The notes under the pieces are model-generated. The model was given only the letters and a program-made list of their open reading frames with translations. It was not told the origin of the DNA and searched no databases. 64,000 nt of DNA, taken from a virus. This document shows positions 1 through 9,119 of this stretch, one piece after another. Both the position numbers and the translations under genes were made by a program. Numbering within the stretch: position 1 is the stretch's first letter; every line of letters begins with the position of its first letter. The DNA is taken from IMG/VR virus record IMGVR_UViG_3300040771_000047, positions 1 through 64,000 of that record; one strand, 5' to 3'.

Positions 1-15
1 CTTTGTACACCTTTA

Positions 16-768
16 CTATAAGCTGACTGTACTCTCTGTATTAACTCTGTTATTTTCATGTCTAAGTAATAAGTATTTGTTTAAGTCTTCAGTTAAGTCT
101 TGTGTGTGGTACAGTTTATAAGTACCATCTAGTTGTAGCCAAATAACAGTTCTTTGATAAACATTTATTCCTAATTGTTGAAGTAGGATTTGATAGAAAG
201 AAAGCTGAATTTGATAATGGTTAAAAGGATTGTCTAAAAAGTTACTAAACATTCCAAGCATTTTCTTTTCCTTGAAATTCTTAAACAAGTCTTTGTTAGT
301 TTTGTAATCAGCTATAATGTATTCTTGATTTTTAGTATTGAATAATAAAATATCTGCTGTACCTGGAAATCTAAATACTTTATGATACATCTTAATTTCT
401 ACTCCAACTGGTACTATCCATTCTGGAAGCTCTTCCCAAAACTTTACTACTGCTTCTTCTTGAGGACAAGAAGGTTTCATACCTCTGTTAAATGGGTAAA
501 GTTCACCAAATATGTGAACTCTGTTTCCTCTGTCTATGGCTTCTTTATTGGTGGCTGCCCACTCTGCTAAAACTTCTTCTTTAGTGATACCTCTGTACTT
601 AGCTGTTCTTTGAGCTATTTTAGGTGCATCAAATTTTTCATAAAAGGTTTCAATTAATTTGGATACTGAACCATTAAATGCTTTACCGCCTACAGAATAA
701 ATGTGCTTTTCTTCATTAAACTCTAGGTCTTTAAAACTCTCTCTAATTATGTGTCTGATTTTTTCCAT
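16..768 (-). CDS. RecB/Cas4-like PD-(D/E)XK nuclease
   Basis: A 250-residue protein with the marks of the RecB/Cas4-like PD-(D/E)XK nuclease fold. I see GNRVH at 81-85, a glutamate at 124, a GTAD loop ending in D139, then IIADYKTNK with D154 and K156, and a later HYQIQLSFYQ helix of the kind that follows the active site in RecB-family nucleases. Such enzymes trim or resect DNA during recombination, replication or packaging. It is the last gene of the leftward virion block in this window and has its own TANNTTTG promoter element just upstream. The fold is well supported; the exact role is not known. Confidence 0.75.
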   Translation of the reverse strand: MEKIRHIIRESFKDLEFNEEKHIYSVGGKAFNGSVSKLIETFYEKFDAPKIAQRTAKYRGITKEEVLAEWAATNKEAIDRGNRVHIFGELYPFNRGMKPSCPQEEAVVKFWEELPEWIVPVGVEIKMYHKVFRFPGTADILLFNTKNQEYIIADYKTNKDLFKNFKEKKMLGMFSNFLDNPFNHYQIQLSFYQILLQQLGINVYQRTVIWLQLDGTYKLYHTQDLTEDLNKYLLLRHENNRVNTESTVSL

Positions 769-772
769 GACA

Positions 773-780
773 CAAATATA
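773..780 (-). promoter_or_regulatory. Bacteroidota-type -7 element (TATATTTG)
   Basis: On the minus strand TATATTTG lies five bases before the nuclease start codon at 768. It matches the TANNTTTG -7 element of Bacteroidota housekeeping promoters. No good -33 TTTG is seen at the usual 18-19 base spacing, so this is a partial match. Such a site would give a nearly leaderless transcript. Confidence 0.4.
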
Positions 781-811
781 TAAAAAGTTTTACAATAAGT
801 CAATTTTACTT

Positions 812-1267
812 TTACTTTCTAAACACTACATAGTATTCACTATCTATTTCACAAGCTGGTTCATGCAAAGATTTAGATGGGTATACAACAGTTTCCCCAA
901 CATTGTAAATACGTCTTTTGTTGAGTAATTCAATTAAATGTCCTTTTACAACAGTTGTATGTTCATCACAATCATGTGAATGGATACCATATTTGCCACC
1001 AGCTTTTAAATAGGTTTTAAAATGCATTTCTTTTTCATCTTCTAAAACTTTAACAAATGAAACTTTAGAAGTCAAGATAATTACTTCACCTATTTTCACA
1101 GCTTTAAAATCTTCTACCGTCACCATGCTGCAATTACCTTCTCTACAGTTTAAATTATCCATAATACTAGATATGTTATCTGTTATGACTTCAAACTGCA
1201 TACGTACTTCATACCTTTCTTTACGTAAGTTTTTTATTTTTTCTTCGTAATTTTTACTTTCTAACAT
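812..1267 (-). CDS. Cupin-domain protein
   Basis: A 151-residue protein with a small cupin (double-stranded beta-helix) domain from about residue 60 to the end. Metal-ligand candidates sit in the classic first motif (H96, H98, E102 in GIHSHDCDEHTTVVKG) and the second motif (H135 in YPSKSLHEPA). The first 45 residues are charged and helical. Cupins include dioxygenases, isomerases and ligand-binding proteins, and nothing here fixes the reaction. The start overlaps the previous gene by 14 bases, so the two are probably translated together as part of the lysis-end cluster. Confidence 0.6.
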   Translation of the reverse strand: MLESKNYEEKIKNLRKERYEVRMQFEVITDNISSIMDNLNCREGNCSMVTVEDFKAVKIGEVIILTSKVSFVKVLEDEKEMHFKTYLKAGGKYGIHSHDCDEHTTVVKGHLIELLNKRRIYNVGETVVYPSKSLHEPACEIDSEYYVVFRK

Positions 1268-1517
1268 CTAATAAATCTTTTAGGTTTTGAGTAAATTGAT
1301 GATATTTTTCTACAAACACTTTCATATCATTGTTAGCCTCTTTTAAGTCATTCTGGTGATTTAAAATAACTTCCCTTATTCTATCATCTTTTTCTTTTAA
1401 AGCTAAATCTTTCGACACTACAACTTGTTTAACAACAACTGCCATACCTATAACAGCAGCTATTAGTAATGATTTTAGTCCAAGGTCTTCGTAATCTATT
1501 ATTGCAGTTAGGAGCAT
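1254..1517 (-). CDS. Small membrane protein with coiled coil (spanin- or holin-partner-like)
   Basis: 87 residues. The N-terminus has one hydrophobic segment (about 15-32), followed by a long charged stretch likely to form a coiled coil to the C-terminus. This N-in, C-out layout is that of inner-membrane spanins and of Rz-like lysis accessories. It follows a holin-like gene by two bases and overlaps the cupin gene. No homology beyond topology is claimed. Confidence 0.45.
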   Translation of the reverse strand: MLLTAIIDYEDLGLKSLLIAAVIGMAVVVKQVVVSKDLALKEKDDRIREVILNHQNDLKEANNDMKVFVEKYHQFTQNLKDLLDVRK

Positions 1518-1519
1518 AA

Positions 1520-1750
1520 TTATTTTTTGTTTGGAGGATTAGCATTTTTAATTAATGAAGTTGAAAATATTCCAACGATTAATCCTGTTAATTTTATCAA
1601 AGATACTACTTTAACTGTAAATCCAATGTCTATTAGTAAAGAAGCATTATCAGTAAGTAATGTAAAAACTGTGTCTGCAAATGCACCTACTCCTATAAGT
1701 GCACTTAATAATTGTACTTTAGTATATTTCATATTACACATGTTTTGCAT
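1520..1750 (-). CDS. Holin-like small membrane protein
   Basis: 76 residues with two hydrophobic segments (about 12-30 and 41-66) joined by a short polar turn and ending in a positively charged tail (KNANPPNKK). Size and topology fit a class II holin that would let the muramidase at 20137-20712 reach the cell wall. The muramidase is far away in the same transcription direction. The call rests on topology and on the neighbouring coiled-coil membrane protein. A translation start at the internal M7 is also possible. Confidence 0.45.
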   Translation of the reverse strand: MQNMCNMKYTKVQLLSALIGVGAFADTVFTLLTDNASLLIDIGFTVKVVSLIKLTGLIVGIFSTSLIKNANPPNKK

Positions 1751-1762
1751 ATTGCTTTAAGG

Positions 1763-1834
1763 TTAACCAACACCACCGCTAAATAATGCGGTGATGATGG
1801 CTAAGTTTTCTATTAAAAAATTAATTAGTGACAT
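1763..1834 (-). CDS. Possible 23-residue hydrophobic peptide
   Basis: A short open frame, ATG to TAA, encodes a hydrophobic 23-residue peptide (it begins MSLINFLIENLAIITALFSG) between the tail fibre gene and the holin-like gene. An AAGGATC stretch precedes the start. A perfect six-base hairpin (CACCGC/GCGGTG) lies inside the frame, so this could be a structured spacer instead of a gene. Confidence 0.3.
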   Translation of the reverse strand: MSLINFLIENLAIITALFSGGVG

Positions 1835-1911
1835 AAACTGATCCTTTGTAATTGTTTTTTATTGATAACACTGCCAACCCCTAATAAGGAGGTGGAAAAA
1901 AAACTATTGTT

Positions 1912-4668
1912 TTAACTTAAATAATAAGTTGATTGTTTTAATATATCTTTCGGCAATACTGCATCAACAGTAAACCCGACAACTCCCAATTTTGCAAGCT
2001 CGAAACATTCTTCATTTGAAAAAACATCCCAAGCTATAATGCCTATATTACTATTTTTAGCAAGAATAATGTCAGCCAATGTATTTTGATTCAAGTGTAC
2101 TTTCTGAACTGTTACATAGGCTTTATTAACCCCATTTTGAAATGTAGAAACTATTGATATCATGGCCTGAGTTATTGCAGTATAAGGCACATATACAACA
2201 GTTGCATTTGGCTTGAGGTTTACTATTTTCACCAAATTAGACGAATAAGAAGATAACCACATACATTTGTCCAACATACCGTATTTACTTAGTATCGATA
2301 AAAGAGTGCTTAACTGAGTGTCTGATAAATTCGATTTTGTTTCAAAACAGGGAATTGCGTTTTCACATAGGCACATATGTACAAACTCTTCAAAAGATGG
2401 TATTTTCACTCCAGTATATTCTGGAGATTTCCAAGAGCCGAAATCATATGTTCTTGCCGTCGCAAACGTCATTGAAGATATGTTACCCGTTCCGTTAGAT
2501 GTTCTATCTATTGTATTGTCATGCAGTAATACAGGCACTCCATCAGAAGTCCATGAAATGTCAGTTTCAAAATATTTATATCCTTTTTCAACAGATAAAG
2601 CATAGGCTTCTAATGTATTCTCAGGAGCTACATTATTAAACCCTCTATGACTTAAAACCATGTAAGTGTTAAAGTTGTGGTTATCATTAACAATGCGCGC
2701 GCCAATGATTTTAGTCACAGTAGTTGAATCCAAAAAAGTCTTGTCTGACGAGTATGTCAAACTTACGTTTGCATCTATAAAACTACTAACACTCACGCCC
2801 GCATCAGTAACCAAAGCAATTGTAAACCTCGCATAATCGTACCCAAGCGGAACCTTAAAAGAACCACCATTATACACATAGCCACTATCTAAAGAAGTAG
2901 AGTAATTTACGCCATCAGCAGAATATGAACAACCAATTTTATATAAAGGATTTATACTTACTTTTATATTAAAAGGGGAAATCAATATCATAGGTACTAA
3001 TGTATTAATCCGTGTATTTGCGTATGGACTAAATGGCGACCCTAAAGTCCAAACTGTTTTGCTAAAGTCTAAAAATTGAGTTTCTTTAGGTATTAATTTT
3101 TCTATTTTCTGAAACGGCAATATAGCATCTCTTATGTTCGATAATGTACTTATTCTAGCAGTAGAAGTTGTTTTCAAACCTAGTACACTTATAGAAGGGA
3201 TATCCGAAGGTAAAATCGAAGCTTCGTTTGTTCTCGACACAATTATTCGTAAATAACTATATCCATCAGGAATAGAAACAATGTTCCCATTATATTTCCA
3301 CCCCGTATTATAAATTGCATCGTAATCTACCCCATTCAAACTATACCACACAGCTATTTTATACAATGGGTCAATACTCATTTGTAAAGAAAAAGGAGCA
3401 CTTACATATAGATTTACTCCAGTCGAAACCCTGTTAGCATTAAGAAGAGAGGGGAAACTGCCCTGTACCCATATCGCATTTTTTAAATCATAAGTTACCG
3501 TTGGCACAACAGGTAATAATTTTTCAATAATAGGTATGTTTTTTACTATAGAAGATGAAAATTTAATACTTAAACCATGATCATTTGTGTCTGTTAATAC
3601 TGACCCATCTGTTTTTTTAATAATAAACTTTACAAATTTATCTCCTGTAGGTACTGTGTATGTTGCAGAATTAAGCAACCAAGCAGAATCCCCACCTAAT
3701 GAAGTACTTATTACCCCTGAGCGTATAGCAACTTCGTAGCCGCTATTAATAGCAATAGTTATTGTTGGATTATCAATAATTTGAAACGCCTCTGCTGTTT
3801 TTATCCTTGTATTATTTGTATCTTCAACAACTCCACTAATGCTACCTATTACGTATTTAGTTTTATTAGATAAGTTAATATCAGACTCTACAGGAAGAAC
3901 CATATTAACGGGTGATAGTTTAAGTAAATCCGTTAATTTACTTAAACTATCGCTTATAGCTTGATAAAACAATCCCGTTGTTTGTATCGTGCCATCATAA
4001 CTAACTAAACATAAAATTTGCGATTGCGTAGGTACTACATTATCCAAGAATTGGAATAAACCTGTACTTGTTCCACCTGCATTGTCCCATAATATATCAC
4101 TATTACCTGAAAGCATAGAGGAATTAATAATTAAATACATCCTAGTTCCCAAAAGAGGAAGAGTTAAATTATAATCTAAATTTCCAACTATATTATACCG
4201 AATTCCTTTAGATAAAATAGAAAATCCTGCTTTTTTTACAGTTACTTTTCTTAATGTACTATTGTATGTGATGTTATTTATAGAGCTTGCAAAAGAAGGA
4301 ATTACACTAGCTAATTCGCTGCTTTTTACATAAGTAGTCAAATCGAAAGCTGTTTGACTTATAGAAAATGCACCCGCAGCACTTCTTGAAATAATAGCAA
4401 AACTGTTAGATTCTACTATTACACCCCCGTAATTAGTGTATGTTCCTGCTTGGGTTGCTGTGAATGATGCAATACCCGTACCCGTTGGGGCTGGCGAAGT
4501 GGGTACTATTGAGATACCACTTGCACCTGTTACAGTAGCAATAATTAGATTTTCTAAATCTCTAGCTGAGCCAGTGTATCCACCTCTTAAAAGTCTGTCT
4601 GCTAAAGCAAGTGCTGTCAGATTTGAAGTATAGTCTTCAATTCTTTCTTTTCTTATTTTAATACCCAT
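1912..4668 (-). CDS. Tail fibre with C-terminal glycerophosphodiester phosphodiesterase (GDPD) domain
   Basis: 918 residues. The N-terminal part is a beta-rich, Thr/Ser/Gly-rich fibre with two similar blocks in the middle (around 400-510 and 530-660). From about residue 670 to the end is a GDPD TIM-barrel domain. It has the motif HRG with PENTLEAY, the metal-binding pair in FETDISWTSDG, the HD of VLLHDNTIDRT and a later ETKSN. GDPD enzymes hydrolyse glycerophosphodiesters, so a fibre-borne copy would cut phosphoglycerol groups on surface glycans or lipids at the receptor stage. GC-richer patches suggest mosaic exchange, as is common in host-range genes. The enzyme domain is clear; the substrate is inferred. 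Confidence 0.8.
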   Translation of the reverse strand: MGIKIRKERIEDYTSNLTALALADRLLRGGYTGSARDLENLIIATVTGASGISIVPTSPAPTGTGIASFTATQAGTYTNYGGVIVESNSFAIISRSAAGAFSISQTAFDLTTYVKSSELASVIPSFASSINNITYNSTLRKVTVKKAGFSILSKGIRYNIVGNLDYNLTLPLLGTRMYLIINSSMLSGNSDILWDNAGGTSTGLFQFLDNVVPTQSQILCLVSYDGTIQTTGLFYQAISDSLSKLTDLLKLSPVNMVLPVESDINLSNKTKYVIGSISGVVEDTNNTRIKTAEAFQIIDNPTITIAINSGYEVAIRSGVISTSLGGDSAWLLNSATYTVPTGDKFVKFIIKKTDGSVLTDTNDHGLSIKFSSSIVKNIPIIEKLLPVVPTVTYDLKNAIWVQGSFPSLLNANRVSTGVNLYVSAPFSLQMSIDPLYKIAVWYSLNGVDYDAIYNTGWKYNGNIVSIPDGYSYLRIIVSRTNEASILPSDIPSISVLGLKTTSTARISTLSNIRDAILPFQKIEKLIPKETQFLDFSKTVWTLGSPFSPYANTRINTLVPMILISPFNIKVSINPLYKIGCSYSADGVNYSTSLDSGYVYNGGSFKVPLGYDYARFTIALVTDAGVSVSSFIDANVSLTYSSDKTFLDSTTVTKIIGARIVNDNHNFNTYMVLSHRGFNNVAPENTLEAYALSVEKGYKYFETDISWTSDGVPVLLHDNTIDRTSNGTGNISSMTFATARTYDFGSWKSPEYTGVKIPSFEEFVHMCLCENAIPCFETKSNLSDTQLSTLLSILSKYGMLDKCMWLSSYSSNLVKIVNLKPNATVVYVPYTAITQAMISIVSTFQNGVNKAYVTVQKVHLNQNTLADIILAKNSNIGIIAWDVFSNEECFELAKLGVVGFTVDAVLPKDILKQSTYYLS

Positions 4669-4761
4669 GTGTATGTATGTATTTTATATTAGTGTATAAA
4701 TTTTCTATTAAAAATGACAAAGTTCATAAATTGTACCTTTGTTACTTATTTAATTTAATTA

Positions 4762-7700
4762 TTAATGACTTACCCAAGATGTGCCATTAAAAAATACAGG
4801 ACATTTAACCGTTCCTCCTCCTGTTAAAGCTCCTATATAAGTTGGAGCAGTTGCATCTGTAACAAAAGCAATGTCTCCCAAAATTCCACTAGGTAAGGTA
4901 GCTACTGTGTAACCATTATTAGGACTGTAACCTCCTATAACCTCCCATTTAGTGCCATTATCAAATAGAGAAATAGCTTGACCCTTTTGTAAAACTAAAG
5001 AGACAGAATCTACATTTGTAAATATAACATCTGTTACAGCCCTATTTATAGTTAAAGAGGATTGACTTTCATTTTTAAAGTAATAAATACCATCATTAAT
5101 TAATGCCCTGTCAGGCAGTGTAAATACCCCATTAGCACCTCCATTATAAACCCATCTGTTAGCTGTTTTGTTTATTATTGTGTTGACTGCAACTGTTTTA
5201 GAAAAATTTCTAATATCGCTAGTGTTAAAACTCCTTGACACTTCCCACCATAATGTCCCATTAGTCATTAATGTAAGTGATGCCTCTGCTTTGTTTTGAA
5301 AATCTCCTAAAAGTTCTAGCCTTTGGGATAAAGGTACGGCAGCATCAGCATCTTTTACTGTAACAGCATTACTGCTAAATCTTATTGTAGTTATTTTATT
5401 TTGCCTGCCTCCATCAATACCTTGAATGTCTAAAGTACCTGTGTAATTAAATACATCACCTTGATACGGCAAGTATAATATATTTCTAAAAACTCCACCC
5501 CCCACATCTGTACTGATTACGTTCGAGTTTGACAAAGCACCCATAGTAGCACTTCTTGTGTCTGCATTATTTTTAATGACAGAGGCAACATCTTTCTGAC
5601 TGTCTAAAACAGAGTTATTCGTAGAAGTAGGGTTAAAGAAATTATCTTGAATTGAGTAAAAAGAGTTTGAATTATTTTGTATTTCCACAATAGGGTTAGT
5701 AAAATCAACGGCTGTATTGTTGGTGACTACAGTACCTATATTGGCAGCTCCTAAGAAAATAAATCTATTAGTAGACGCTAAATTTTGCCCGTCCACTTCG
5801 TTTGAAACAATTTTCATTCTTTTAGTACTGTTGAGCCTCACGCCTTTACCGCTTGTGACTTTCTTCGCAAAATCGTAAAATTCAAAGCCTGTTATCAAGC
5901 AACCCTCGCCACCGTCAATATCAAAAACATCCTCGTCGGTGTCGTGTACACGCCCCCCAAATAGCTTGAAGTCTGACCGTGAAGCGTCTGTGTTTATATT
6001 CCACTTAAATAAATTTTCACCAGTAAAAGATACATCATAAGGGCTTCTAACAACTCCATTTAAATTGTAAATTTTTATCCCCCAATGAGAATTACCACTG
6101 AATGTAATGCCATTCTCACCAACTTTCCCCTCGAATTCCATAACTCCCTTAACCGAGTCTCCACCAATATTTTTGAAATTAGCGGTTTCAGTCCCTCCTG
6201 TTTTAGTGTTCCCCGTTAAAAAATTGGCTATCTGCTTGTAACCATAAACAATTCTTTTATAATTATATCCAAAAATATTTTCGTAATTACTCCAAGAGTT
6301 GCGACCAAGTTCTAACACAATACCGTTATCCCATACCCAATTTACAAGGCTATTATCTTTATTAACCGTACCTGTATAAGTGTAGGCTGGATTAAAATGA
6401 ACATCAGAAACTAAATCATTATCTATCATTCCACCAATTCTTATACCTCTGTACAAAGGATAACCATTAATTTTAGAAACCTTAAGTTGTCCGTGATCTC
6501 TCCTTGCATCAACCGCAATATAAGAATTGCCAAAGTTTACATCGTCAATTTTATTTTCTAATGAGTTTTGCAAAATAACAATAGATGCTGGATAACTTAC
6601 AGGAGTTAAAGATTGCATTGTTTGTTCTGGATAATTGAAAGATACCCCTTTTATTCCCGCCCCTTGTTCAAATTTAAAAACAGAATTTGCAGTTGTGTTT
6701 TCCCCATCACCTTGCCCAAATTTCACAAAAATTATACTTCCTTTTAAATTTTCCCACAAAGAAGTAGTATTATTAAATCTTGGTATATCGTGACCCCCAA
6801 AATTAAGGGTTATACCCTGTTTAACGGTTATAGCTGAAAACACAGTTATTTGGGCAACTATTTTTATTTCGCCAATTTCCCTTGTAAATGCGTAATCAAT
6901 TGTTTTTTGAATAGCTATTGCATCGTCATTTATTCCATCATATTTAGCACCAAAATATTGACAATCTAATTCTGTAAATATTCTTTTAATTCTCTTACCG
7001 TCAGCAGTAACTAAAACAGTACCCATATTATCTGGGCTTGTCGTATCTGTTGCATCATAATACCAGTTACCCTCTTGTCCTTTGTCTGTGGTGTAAAGAT
7101 TAATATTTGTTAAGTCCCCTGATAAAAGTCGTATTTCTGATATTGTTCTTTTGTATTGTTTTGTGACTTTTTCTTCAATCTGAGCCTGAGTATAATAAGG
7201 TGCATTATTAGCACTTGCATTTGTCCCGTAAATAAATGTAATGTAATCTCCTGCAACTAAAGCATAATTGACTGTAACTTGAGTTGTTGAAGTAAGTGTG
7301 TATTCAAAATTTGCAAAGGACAAGCCAATACCTTGAACCTGGATACCAACTATTGTAAAATAGGTATTAGGTAAAGTAAAAACTTGTGAACCTCCATTAA
7401 ATGTGACTTCGTACCTAAGAAACTGTGACTGATCTGAAATGTTAACTTTCAAGTCTAGTTGACTTTTATTTACCGCTTGTCCTGCTAGTGTAGCATTAGG
7501 TACAAGTACTGACCCAGTGAAAGTAGCATTTATAAATTTAACTAGTTTTTTAAATGGATTATAAGTAAAAAAGGTATCTTTAAATATAAAGTCATATAGA
7601 CCTGTATTACCAAAGAAAGGTACCGGAAGGTCATTATCAACATTTGATGTATCAGTAAGAATTGAAAAAGCTTTTGTAGCAGTTACTGCATTACCTTTTT

Positions 7701-8010
7701 CTCCTAATTCATAAGCTTGAAAAAAGTTAAAAGAAAGTAAAGAGTAGTCTTTACCATTTCCTACCCATCCATCAGGGTATACAAAGTTAGTAGTAAGTAA
7801 GCCAACTTCTTCTTCTTTAGCTTCTCTCCATTCCCATCTAGTTTTTTCCTGTTGACAGTATACTTTTAAGCCTTCAAAATAAGTATAAGCTAAATTATTT
7901 TCTACTCCTAAATCTGATAACACAGCTTGACTTAAAGCATGTTTCTTAGCATCTAATTCAACTTGATGCGCTATTCTTAATCCTCCAGGTATATCACTAG
8001 TGTTCCCCAT
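4762..8010 (-). CDS. Tailspike with pectate-lyase-like beta-helix
   Basis: 1082 residues. The first 200 or so residues look like a virion-attachment region. At about 345-375 is the signature start of a pectate-lyase-like right-handed beta-helix (FGAKYDGINDDAIAIQKTID), followed by several hundred residues of short beta-rich repeats and a C-terminal trimer-type tail (GGYSPNNGYTVATLPSG). Proteins of this build are trimeric tailspikes that bind or degrade capsular polysaccharide. It ends next to the GDPD fibre gene, and its start touches the gene before it. No catalytic residues can be assigned by eye. Confidence 0.75.
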   Translation of the reverse strand: MGNTSDIPGGLRIAHQVELDAKKHALSQAVLSDLGVENNLAYTYFEGLKVYCQQEKTRWEWREAKEEEVGLLTTNFVYPDGWVGNGKDYSLLSFNFFQAYELGEKGNAVTATKAFSILTDTSNVDNDLPVPFFGNTGLYDFIFKDTFFTYNPFKKLVKFINATFTGSVLVPNATLAGQAVNKSQLDLKVNISDQSQFLRYEVTFNGGSQVFTLPNTYFTIVGIQVQGIGLSFANFEYTLTSTTQVTVNYALVAGDYITFIYGTNASANNAPYYTQAQIEEKVTKQYKRTISEIRLLSGDLTNINLYTTDKGQEGNWYYDATDTTSPDNMGTVLVTADGKRIKRIFTELDCQYFGAKYDGINDDAIAIQKTIDYAFTREIGEIKIVAQITVFSAITVKQGITLNFGGHDIPRFNNTTSLWENLKGSIIFVKFGQGDGENTTANSVFKFEQGAGIKGVSFNYPEQTMQSLTPVSYPASIVILQNSLENKIDDVNFGNSYIAVDARRDHGQLKVSKINGYPLYRGIRIGGMIDNDLVSDVHFNPAYTYTGTVNKDNSLVNWVWDNGIVLELGRNSWSNYENIFGYNYKRIVYGYKQIANFLTGNTKTGGTETANFKNIGGDSVKGVMEFEGKVGENGITFSGNSHWGIKIYNLNGVVRSPYDVSFTGENLFKWNINTDASRSDFKLFGGRVHDTDEDVFDIDGGEGCLITGFEFYDFAKKVTSGKGVRLNSTKRMKIVSNEVDGQNLASTNRFIFLGAANIGTVVTNNTAVDFTNPIVEIQNNSNSFYSIQDNFFNPTSTNNSVLDSQKDVASVIKNNADTRSATMGALSNSNVISTDVGGGVFRNILYLPYQGDVFNYTGTLDIQGIDGGRQNKITTIRFSSNAVTVKDADAAVPLSQRLELLGDFQNKAEASLTLMTNGTLWWEVSRSFNTSDIRNFSKTVAVNTIINKTANRWVYNGGANGVFTLPDRALINDGIYYFKNESQSSLTINRAVTDVIFTNVDSVSLVLQKGQAISLFDNGTKWEVIGGYSPNNGYTVATLPSGILGDIAFVTDATAPTYIGALTGGGTVKCPVFFNGTSWVSH

Positions 8011-9029
8011 TATATGTTAAGGTTTTTGATTTTAAAAAATATATTACTAAAACTGTAATTGGCTTTAGAAACAAATAAAATTGTTTTAGTTGTAGGGTTG
8101 TAAATTTTATCAAACTGTGCAGTCACATTGTTGTTGAGCGAGTCGTACAAAGCAAAACTATCACTTAAAGCTCCTTTAATAACAAAAGCAGCTTTAGCTA
8201 TATTAGAGTAATTGATAGTTTTTCCTATGCTAAAATTCTTTAAAGTATCTTTATCTTTAGAAGCTAAGTAAATATCTGTAAGAGGTGCTAAAACATTATT
8301 AATAGTTTCAGTTGAAGTAAGTAGCTGCCAGTAGTAAATATCAATACCTGTAGTAGTAACTGTTTCAGTGTTAGGTACAATTATACCTATACTGTTAAGA
8401 CAAGTTATAACATCAGCAGCATTATATTTAGCTTTAACATAAGACACCTCTTCTGGGTCTTTTGCTGCTACTAAATCTGTGTAATAAAAAGATAAATAGT
8501 GAGCACCTACAGTTTGTATAACTAAAGGAGATACATTACCTTGTCCGTACACTAAGTTTTCACTAAGGTATTTAGTTGTTTTATTAATGATTACATCATT
8601 TAAATTAAGGTTTAGACTTTCAAAATATTCATTATAAATAGGACTTTGTAAGTATGCATAATTTAAGACAGCTATTAATAAAGATAATTGAAGTTTAGGG
8701 TCTTCACATTTATCACAACTTCCACATTCTTTACAAGTGATTTCTTTTATTTTGCTAATAATAGTTTGTAGTAAAGTAGGAAAGTATTTAATTTTAATAG
8801 GTTCCGCAGTATTATTAACAGCAGTTATATCTAATTGATAAGTACCATCAAAGTTACCTAAAGATAAAGTTGAGGTAGCACTTGGTAAAATAACACCTGA
8901 AGTTATTACACTAGGCACACTGTTCACTACTCTAGAAATAGAGTAATTAATAGATATACTTCCAATGTTTTTTAAGGTATACACATCTTTATACTTTAAG
9001 AAAATGTAATCTACTGTAGATATAAGCAT
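8010..9029 (-). CDS. Virion-associated protein of unknown function with a CxxCxxCxxC knot
   Basis: 339 residues, not recognised. Residues 1-85 look like a beta-sandwich. A regular cysteine cluster follows at C99, C102, C105 and C108 in CKECGSCDKC, and a mostly helical C-terminal part comes after it. The cysteines could hold zinc or form disulphides. Its place between the structural protein at 9120-10322 and the tailspike suggests a tail or adaptor protein. A terminator and a TANNTTTG element lie just upstream. Confidence 0.55.
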   Translation of the reverse strand: MLISTVDYIFLKYKDVYTLKNIGSISINYSISRVVNSVPSVITSGVILPSATSTLSLGNFDGTYQLDITAVNNTAEPIKIKYFPTLLQTIISKIKEITCKECGSCDKCEDPKLQLSLLIAVLNYAYLQSPIYNEYFESLNLNLNDVIINKTTKYLSENLVYGQGNVSPLVIQTVGAHYLSFYYTDLVAAKDPEEVSYVKAKYNAADVITCLNSIGIIVPNTETVTTTGIDIYYWQLLTSTETINNVLAPLTDIYLASKDKDTLKNFSIGKTINYSNIAKAAFVIKGALSDSFALYDSLNNNVTAQFDKIYNPTTKTILFVSKANYSFSNIFFKIKNLNI

Positions 9030-9049
9030 AGCAAAGCATTTATTTCAGC

Positions 9050-9057
9050 CAAATGTA
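9050..9057 (-). promoter_or_regulatory. Bacteroidota-type -7 element (TACATTTG)
   Basis: Minus-strand TACATTTG lies 20 bases before the start at 9029, just after a terminator. This placement suits a promoter that restarts transcription for the tail genes. The -33 box is not convincing. Confidence 0.4.
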
Positions 9058-9064
9058 CAAAATA

Positions 9065-9098
9065 AAAAAACACCTTTATATAAAATAAAGATGTTTTT
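9065..9098 (-). terminator. Terminator after the 9120-10322 gene
   Basis: On the minus strand a hairpin (CATCTTTAT against ATAAAGGTG, one mismatch) is followed by a run of seven T. It is 22 bases after the stop codon at 9120. Confidence 0.65.
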
Positions 9099-9119
9099 TA
9101 ATATATAATTATTTAAGTA

